Origin: Cristatella mucedo
Lineage: Eukaryota > Bryozoa > Phylactolaemata > Cristatellidae
Length of the DNA stretch: 64,000 nucleotides
Assembly (NCBI GenBank): GCA_009760855.2
Contig: WPIO01000022.1
Coordinates: forward strand, 5,594,501-5,658,500
Reading direction: 5' to 3'
The notes under the pieces were generated by a model, which was not told the origin of the DNA, did no database searches, and saw only the letters and a program-made list of their open reading frames with translations. How positions within the stretch are numbered: position 1 is the stretch's first letter; each line of letters opens with the position of its first letter. Position numbers and translations under genes: made by a program. Below, in pieces: positions 57,145 through 64,000 of the stretch.

Positions 57145-60100
57145 GCATGTAATGTATCTCCTTCTGTAACTCCACAAAGTCATAAAGACCATGTAGGTGT
57201 TATGCAGGAGAGTTTTGTATAGCCCACTCACAGCCTAACCGGCTTTCGGTACTCATTCGGTAGCCAACAGACTTCGTCTCACGAAACAAAGAGAAAGTGG
57301 GAAGCATCTCAGAGTCAGGAGAGCAGTTGAGGTAGTAAGTAGCATGGAAGTAGCAGGTCAGGACCGCTGAAAAGGATGAGCCATTATCGGCAGCAGGAGA
57401 GTAGTTGTCGTTGGGTAAGAATTGTGGTAGCGAGTTCCACAGTCTAGGACCTGCAGAGCGGAACCTTCTGTCGCCAATGGTCTTTAAGCTGAGGAATGGA
57501 ACAGCTAATTTATTGTCCACACAGGACCTGAGTGCGGAAAGAGTCTGAAACTGCTGCAGCAGTTCAGCGAGGTACGAAAGAGCCAGGCCGTGGCGGGCCT
57601 TGTGGGTCAGCGTAAGGACTTTGCTCTGTATCCATTGCTCAACCGGCATCCATCCTAGCTCTTTTAGCAAAGGAGACACGTGCTCAAACCTCTGGGACTT
57701 GAAGACTTGCCCTGCAGCCATATTCATAGTCAGCTGCAGTGGCCTAGTTGCTTTCTTTTCGCACGATAGCATCATCTATTAGAAGAGCAAAGTCTTTTCA
57801 TCCAGCCACACCTTAGGGTGTCCTATGAGCAGCAGTTCGGTTTTATCGTCATCTAGTTTCAAAAAGTTTTCCGACATCCAGGCTCGAATGTCGGCATGGC
57901 AAGCATCCAGTTTCTCAGTTGCTGCAGCAAATTCCGACGGTTTGAATGACAAATACAGCTGAGTATCGTCTGCATAACAGTGGTATCCTATTCCATGGGC
58001 CTTAATCACTTTTCCCAGAGGTTGAGTATAAATGGAGAACAGCAAGGGACCGAGTACAGACCCCCTTGATGGACTCCATAGGTGACCCTTCTCGTGTGTG
58101 AGAAATGACCCCCACACGACACGGATTGAACACGATCAGACAAGTACGATCTAAACCACGCCAGTGCTTCGTCTGCCAGACCGATCGTTGTTCTCAATCG
58201 TTCAAGCAGGACATCGTGATCAATGGTGTCGAAAGCAGCAGACAGATCTAGCAGAGATAGGGCAGTGACATTCCCGTCATCGTTGCTACGTAGAATGTCA
58301 TCGTTAACACGGAGGAGAGCAGTTTCAGTAGAGTGCTGCCTCTTGAACCCTGATTCAAATGTTTCTGACATTTCATTCTTTTCAATATGTTCAACCAGCT
58401 GCTTAGAAACCATTTTTTCAAGAATCTTTGATAAGAAGGGAAACTGAGCGATAGTTTGCCAGGACCTCTGTGTCTAATCCAAGCTTTTTAAGAATAGGTC
58501 TAACGATTGCCGATTTGAAGGACTTGGGTAAAACCCCTTTTCCCAAAGAAGCATTTGAAATCTTGGTTCTGGCAGGGCTAAGTTTGTCTGCCAGTGAAGA
58601 CCACAAAGATGATATTATAGGGTCTTAAGGAGACGAGCTTTTCTTGCTAGACCTTATTAAGGTAGAGACATCGCATGCAGAAACCTCGGAGAACCTTTTA
58701 AGGAAGGTCACAGGTTGTGGAACCGAGATTTCTTTAGTCGGAGGTTTTATGGAGGCACGAATGTGCAAAATTTTTTCAGTAAAGAAGGCTGAAAACTTTT
58801 TGACTGAGCCCTTAACATCTGGGGAGTCAGACCTCTCAGCATTGGCCAGTAAATAGTTTACTGTCTTAAAAATCTGTTTAGGGTCGGACTGGCAGGAGTT
58901 CAGCTTTCGGATGAAAAAAGAAGCCCTGGCTTTTTCAAGCTTCCGGGTGTAAACTCGAACGAAGTCTTTGAAAGTGACTAGATCTGCATCAGACCCCGAT
59001 TTCTTGAAACGACGTTCAAGCCTTCGCTTAACCCGGCGTATCTTTAGGAGGTTTTTGTAAATTGAAAGGAATTTTCGCGACTTTGTACATGGATAGAATG
59101 AACGGGAGCATGCTTGCCAAGAGCACTCCTGGGTGTCATGGTCATTGCATCAGTGAGGGTATCGAGGCTGCCGGTCGAGTCCGAATGCAGATCAAGAAGA
59201 CCTGCATCACAAGCAGATTTCCAAAACTTGTCCATGTCCATGCTTTGTAAGTTACGTCGCTTGAAAAGGTCGACATTCCCATGTACGTACAAGGGAGCAG
59301 GAACAGTAAATGAGACCGAACAATGATCTGAGAGGGTTAGTGGGCACACCGCAAGGCCAGTGGGGAGGACATCTTTAGTGATCACGAGATCTAGAATATG
59401 GCCACCGACGTGGGTGATATGATTAACGTGTTGGACCAAACCAAAATTCTCCAGACATCAAGAAATGAGCAGACCTGGCTGTTGCTAGGTTGTCAACGTG
59501 AATATTTAAGTCTCCAGCAATCAGTAACTGCCCGTAACACACAAATATTTTAGTGAGGAACTCTGAAAACTCTGTAAACAAGTTTAGACAGCCAGAAGAA
59601 GGCCGGTATATCACAACAGTGAGAGGAATTGTCTTTGATGAAGACCTGATTGCAACCGATTCAAAGATGGCGCATGCGAAAAACTGCACATTTTATAGCC
59701 AAACGATTCGCGAACAACAATTGCAACCCCGCCACCAACCTTGGCAGAACGCATGGACTGATAGAATGAAAACCCGGGTGGAGTGGTCGCAGACATACAG
59801 CTACTCGAACAAGGCGTCATCCAAGTTTAGGTAAGCAGAAATGCATCTAGCTTCTCCTGGACCAATTGATTGCGGATAAGTAACCCCTTGGTTTTTAGCG
59901 AGCGGAATTTTAGTAGGCGGAATTTAAGAGGCTGTCCAACAACTGGGCGACGGCGATGAAGTGGCTTGTATTCACGTCGGCGTGTATCCGGCCGGGCCGA
60001 CGCAGGCCCTTCGAATTTGAATTGGACCTTAGTAACGGCCGCCGGTTGACGTTTCACAATGTGCTGGGCCACGGCGGGTAGGCTACTACCGAAACAAGTA

Positions 60101-60362
60101 CTATTCAGCGCTTTAAACTTACGGGTCGTAGGGTTTGATGGCCGAGCTGTTGATAGGGCGAACGCAGGATGCAGGAAGGTTATTACAGACCCGTCGAAGA
60201 AGGCCCGCCGGTAGGTATCGACTAATGGCGACAACGCACCTTATGCTAAGCAGGTCCTGTTTTGTGCAGCATACCCGAGGACAGCTCATAAATAGTCACA
60301 GCGACGATAGCAGCGGAATACCCGAAGGTATTACGGAGAAATCAAGTAAAGGTCCACACACT
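57145..60362 (-). mobile_element. LINE-B, near full length, inactive
   Basis: On the minus strand the element begins near 60,300 and ends at ATGTA-type pentamers at 57,145. In order: a 5' region (about 60,234-59,880) leading into the endonuclease start (SLKTKGLLIRNQLVQEKLDA); endonuclease at about 59,820-59,040 (AKVGGGVAIVVRESF, VVIYRPSSG, IAGDLNIHVDNLA, LVITKDVL); RT start at about 58,606 (SFKSAIVRPILKKLGL); and RT core at 58,413-57,779. The C-terminal block is at 57,775-57,200, followed by the 3' UTR. About 300 bp of RT after the YADD region is deleted at 57,776-57,790. The deletion and frameshifts inactivate it. The exact 5' end is uncertain. Confidence 0.88.
57200..60234 (-). pseudogene. 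Endonuclease-reverse transcriptase of LINE-B (broken)
   Basis: A CR1/L2-type ORF2 protein. RT motifs: FESGFKRQHSTETALLRV (about 58,360), LSLLDLSAAFDTIDHDVL (about 58,255), [12 protein letters not shown] (about 58,060), [13 protein letters not shown] (catalytic YADD, about 57,985), [19 protein letters not shown] (about 57,870). The C-terminal block has PLLKELGWMPVEQW and GPRLWNSLPQFLP. It differs from L2-A in many positions (for example HCYADD against [17 protein letters not shown] against NFLKLNDDKTN), so the two are separate lineages. Frameshifts separate the endonuclease pieces from one another and from RT. Confidence 0.87.
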
Positions 60363-62786
60363 TTCGATATATGAGTTCAGCTGGTCCGCCACGACCCGTT
60401 TTAGTGTCTTTGATAGGAATGGTAGAAGTGTAACCGGGTTCCAGGGGTCAAAGGCTAATTCCCGCCAAACCCCCGCCATCCTCCGGCCACGCTGCCGCTC
60501 GCCATGCCGCCGAGCTAGGGTAAGACGAGCGGCCGTCAGGTTAAACATCTTTATAACGCATGCGCCAACAACAACGGGGGAACTAAACAAGTCTACAGGG
60601 AGGGTCCTATACACAGTACACTACGGGGGCGCAAGACGACGCAGCAAGCGCGAACAAACGTGTTAGTTGGGGTCAGTCGGCTTCTGCAGTCCTGTCGTTG
60701 TATCGACTCCGAATCCAACAGTACGAGCGTACGCCGTCCAAAACCCGGCTGGCTGAGTAACTGCTGGCTAGTCCGAGTCGACAACTACCACAGTCGTAAG
60801 CTTCCACCGAAAGACGCCAACACACGGGGGGGGGTCACGAACACACTACACGGGGGACGCGGTATAAACAAGTCAACAACGAGCGAGCTATCCAGCTCCG
60901 CTCGGGCCTTAGGTACTAGTTCCCTTGCGTGCGTGGCAGCATCGCCTGAGCACGCCTGCACGAATCCAGGTGCATAACTCGGCGAGACCGGGAGCCTCCA
61001 ACACCACGACTTACTCGGCCAACTTCCCGTACCCAAGAGCCCCGGTGACCCCACGTCACCGCATACATCCGGCCATGCCGTAGGGTCCGACCCCGGCCTA
61101 GCCGGTGACCCTAACCCTCACTAAAGCCGTCCGGTCCCAGCCAACCGAACCCAGCCTGGGTACAGAAGGGAGACTGGGCGGTAGTTGCTTAAGTTCTCTT
61201 GGTCTAGTGTTGCTTTCTTAGAGTAGTGGCCTGACCACAGCCTTTTTGAAAGGTACTGGGACATGATCTGAGGCTAATGACATATTAATGATGTTAGTTA
61301 TGCATGGCAGCAAGCAGATCAATGCAACGTAGGAGCATGAGAGCGGGAATAGGGTCCAAAGGACTTGTTGTCTACTTTGATTGGGACATGAACTTCAGGA
61401 CGAGATCACTATTGACCTGCTTAAATGTAGACATTGAGGTGCAGCCAGGAATCGGGGGATTCAAGAATTCCAGGAGGGATGCTGCCATCGCAGGGATCGA
61501 CAACCTGATCTTGTGTATTTTCTGCACAGAGAATCGAGAGAAGCGATCGGCTAGATCATCACAAGGATCATCAGGTAAGGAGCTAATCTGGGAGCGGTTG
61601 AGGAGATGGTTGATCGTCGACATCAGCATTTTTGGATTGTGCATCTGTGATTCAACAATGTTTCTATAGAAGCTAGACTTGGCCTTTGCTAGGATCGATT
61701 GGTTCGACCTACAGTAGTCTTCATATGCCTGTCGATGGACAGTCAGTCATGTATGCTTTTTCAAGCTTACGCAATAGTAGACCTAGCAAGTTTAATGTTT
61801 GTGGTAAACCATAGGCCGTCTGGGCGAGGATGCACAGTTGGCTTAGTCAGAGGTGCAAACTCGTCGAGCGTGTCAGGTAGTCGTGTTGTAGCTGTCTACC
61901 AATGATGACAGATCGGAGGGCGGACTGAGCAGCAGAGGCGAGTCAGATATTCTCGCACGGACAGCATCGATGTCAAGGGTCTTGAGGTTTCGCGATTCAC
62001 CGGTGATTTTAGAGGAGGAGGAGGCGGGCACACACTGTAGACTGAATGAGATCTGCATGTGGTCAGATAAGCAAGATTTGGTAGTGATTGGCGATGACAA
62101 ACTGCAGTTCTATGCGAAAATTCGGTCGAATACGTGACCCTTGATATGAGTAGGGCCATGCACATGAGCCACAAGAGACAGTGAGTTAGTCATTGCACAA
62201 AATTCAGTGCTGAAAGCGTCAGCTAAGTTATCAAAGTGAACGTTGAAATCACCCATTACGAGGAAGGATCGATTTCTTGCACACAGAATCGAAATGAGAT
62301 CGGAGAAATCTGAGATAAAGGAGGATTTGGTACCCGGTGGGCGATAGACTACTGTCACTATCGATAGCTTGTTTTCGGATGAGACCGAGACAATTGATTC
62401 AAAAGACTGCTTCGAGGGTACTGCAAATGACTCGAAGTTGAATTTCGAGCGCACGATAACAGCAACTCCACCTCCAGTTTTGATTGATCTAGGGGTGTGA
62501 AAGAATGAGAAACCATTCGGGTAACGTCTTTAATTGTCGGACAGTTTACCGATTTGAGCCAAGTTTTAGTTAGGGAGAGCAGGTCGAGACCATTTTCAGA
62601 AATAAGGTCGCTTATTACCAGAGGTTTATTGCACATTGAGCGCGGATTCCAAAGGCAAGCGCTAAGTCTTGCCGATGGAGTTAAAGCAGGCCTGATGTCC
62701 ACTAAGCTAGAGAGATTCACAGTGACGAATGTGGGGGAGCGTGCTGAGCGGTTCGAGACAATGCTAGAAATACCAAACGAGCGGTC
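60363..62786 (-). mobile_element. L2-A LINE, both ends truncated, split by an LTR
   Basis: Minus strand: 5' UTR edge and endonuclease at about 62,786-61,870 (LVISDLISENGLDLLSLTKTWL at about 62,620, VVYRPPGTKSS at about 62,340, LVMGDFNVHFDNLADAF at about 62,250), linker near 61,830 (DGLWFTTNI region), MHNPKMLMSTINHLLNRSQI at 61,644, and RT start to 61,165. It then resumes at 60,428-60,363 (LSKTLKRVVADQLNSYIE). RT catalytic and 3' parts are missing. Several endonuclease segments remain open, so this copy is among the better preserved for that domain. Confidence 0.88.
60429..61164. mobile_element. Probable solo LTR inserted in L2-A
   Basis: A 736-bp segment unrelated to L2-A interrupts it. It starts TGTAACCGGG and ends CCTGGGTACA, that is, TG...CA with a short imperfect inverted repeat, and it is flanked by GAAG at 60,425-60,428 and 61,165-61,168 (AGAAG if the shared A is counted). 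L2-A continues in register across the site. There are no coding domains. Candidate TATA sequences exist on both strands (about 60,862 plus; about 60,553 minus), so transcription direction is undecided. It shows no obvious match to the pol remnant at 15-16.2 kb. Confidence 0.78.
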
Positions 62787-62822
62787 GTGAAAAGCAACCG
62801 CCTTACCTAGTGTGCCATCATG
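62787..62822 (-). mobile_element. SINE-1 head relic
   Basis: GTGAAAAGCAACCGCCTTAC plus CTAGTGTGCCATCATGG matches the complement of the SINE-1 tRNA-like head (compare 23,433-23,467). Only the head is present, and it is fused to LINE-B sequence on its other side. Confidence 0.75.
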
Positions 62823-63292
62823 GAGTAGCGTGGAAGTAGCAGCTCAGGACGGCTGTAAAGGATGTGTCATAGTCGGTAGCAAGAGAGCAGATGTCGTTGT
62901 GTAGTAATCGTGAAAGTGAGTTTCGCAGTCTAGGACCTGCAGAACAAAAGCTTCTGTCGCCAACGATCTTTGAGTATAGGAAGAGCAAAGCTAAGGCACT
63001 GCCCCTTGACCTGGACCTGGCCGAGGACCTGGATGGCACGAGGAGGCTGAAACTGGTGGCACAAGTTCAGATAGTAATGAAGAAGCCAAACCACGGCAGG
63101 CCTAGTGCGTCAGAGTACGAGTTCTACTGTGCATCAGTTGATCAATGGCGAGCCGTCTCAGCTCCTTCAGCAATGGAGACGCATGGCGCAGACCTCAGGG
63201 ATTTTCATAAACAGCGTTGTAGCCTCGTTCGTCGTCAGCTGCAAAGGCTTAATGGCCTTTTTGGTAGCCCAGCCAAAACGGAATTGGATTAG
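62823..63292 (-). mobile_element. LINE-B RT C-terminal fragment
   Basis: The minus strand at 63,039-62,818 shows IVGDRSFCSAGPRLRNSLS and the SFTAVLSCYFHA block. Upstream (63,050-63,290) lies a more decayed continuation matching the HxFQPPRALRS and THKARHGLA region. The 3' UTR is missing, as the piece ends at the SINE-1 head relic. Confidence 0.8.
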
Positions 63293-64000
63293 TCCAGCCT
63301 CGACAAAACCAGGGAGGTGGTTAATTGTTCAGTCGGCTATCGTGGCTAATTGCTCCTAATCTTAGATAACGATTGAAGGTGATGAATAACTATAGATTCA
63401 GAGGAGATTGGCCAATGCATGGAATCCTTTACAAAGGAACGATAAGTGTATTGAACAGCTCAATCAATATGCCACAGAAAAGGGGACATCTAGGCGGGCA
63501 TTCACTTTAGCCATTTTTCCATTGGTTTGCCTCCGCAAGGGCCTAGAGCTTTTACATGCCAATGAAATTTTGCAAAATAAAGAGATTTATATTATAAGAA
63601 GTAACACGTGGAAGAGACAGCGCCAACATAACGACCAAAATGGTTTTCGATGAGCCCGTAAAAACTCCTCTGTGAAATATGGTACCATTTAGCTCAAATA
63701 AAGCAACGCTGGGATTTAAACTGACTGATCGGAACTTGGCGCGAGCTTCCTGTTTCGTGTCTTGTACACCAGTGCCTCTGGACTGCAAAAAGAGAGGCTA
63801 GCCACATCGTAGAATCGCATGGTTAGCTTTTCCAGTCTTTGATTTGCCTCGACTTAATCAAGGAAGACCTACAGAAAAGATTGGCATGCTCCAATTTATT
63901 CACGTGGGTTTACTGAGCATCCAAATCTTGAAATATCACCGTTTGGTCAGCTCATATTTGTAAATCGGCACGCCTCTGCGGTTTTTCATAGCAGAGCAAA
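63293..64000. other. No supported gene
   Basis: AT-leaning DNA with short open frames and no recognisable repeat or domain. Confidence 0.45.

Noticed and set aside
61105-61125. Telomere-like CCCTAACCCT
   Set aside because: Only about one and a half units, inside the solo LTR; no array.

Overview
This is eukaryotic, almost certainly metazoan, nuclear DNA. The evidence is the set of dispersed L2/CR1-type LINEs, tRNA-derived SINEs, Tigger/pogo-type DNA transposons and LTR-element pieces, plus one recognisable host gene, the ER membrane receptor GET1/WRB. I cannot name the species. The repeat repertoire fits an invertebrate or an early-branching chordate. Two LINE families recur and are called here L2-A (3' end shaped as a GC-stem followed by ATT repeats) and LINE-B (3' end followed by ATGTA-type pentamers). 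Two SINE families recur and are called SINE-1 and SINE-2 (SINE-2 carries an L2-like tail). These names are local to this annotation.

Layout. 1-0.71 kb: 3' piece of LINE-B. 0.72-8.1 kb and 10.4-21 kb: very GC- and CpG-rich DNA with long triplet and dinucleotide tracts (including about 830 bp of GGA repeat at 11.6-12.4 kb). It contains no gene I can support; the long open frames there follow from composition. This block is interrupted by an L2-A copy with an inverted 5' end (8.1-10.26 kb), a SINE, and an LTR-retrotransposon pol remnant (15.0-16.2 kb). 21-24.5 kb: mixed composition, a SINE and a CT tract. 24.5-30.2 kb: three L2-A pieces in alternating orientation; the central one is close to full length but broken. 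30.2-33.9 kb: no gene, CA and CT microsatellites, a small DNA-transposon derivative. 33.9-38.6 kb: LINE and SINE pieces around a decayed gene of an uncharacterised dispersed family, and a long hairpin. 38.8-40.8 kb: a Tigger-like transposon with TIRs and a SINE inside it. 43.2-44.2 kb: an old tandem (satellite-like) array. 44.7-48 kb: LINE remnants. 48.2-48.7 kb: intact, intronless GET1/WRB reading frame on the minus strand. 49.8-54.2 kb: nested L2-A copies with a clear 8-bp target duplication. 55.1 kb: a MITE. 57.1-60.4 kb: near full-length but broken LINE-B. 60.4-62.8 kb: L2-A split by a probable solo LTR. 62.8-63.3 kb: SINE/LINE-B debris.

How it works together. The only intact product with a cellular role is GET1/WRB, half of the membrane receptor that inserts tail-anchored proteins into the ER. 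Nearly everything else is transposon-derived and inactive. The order of insertions can be partly read from nesting: SINE-2 into L2-A, SINE-1 into Tigger, LINE-B into the decayed gene, L2-A into L2-A, and an LTR into L2-A. The L2-like tail of SINE-2 suggests that L2-type reverse transcriptase mobilised it.
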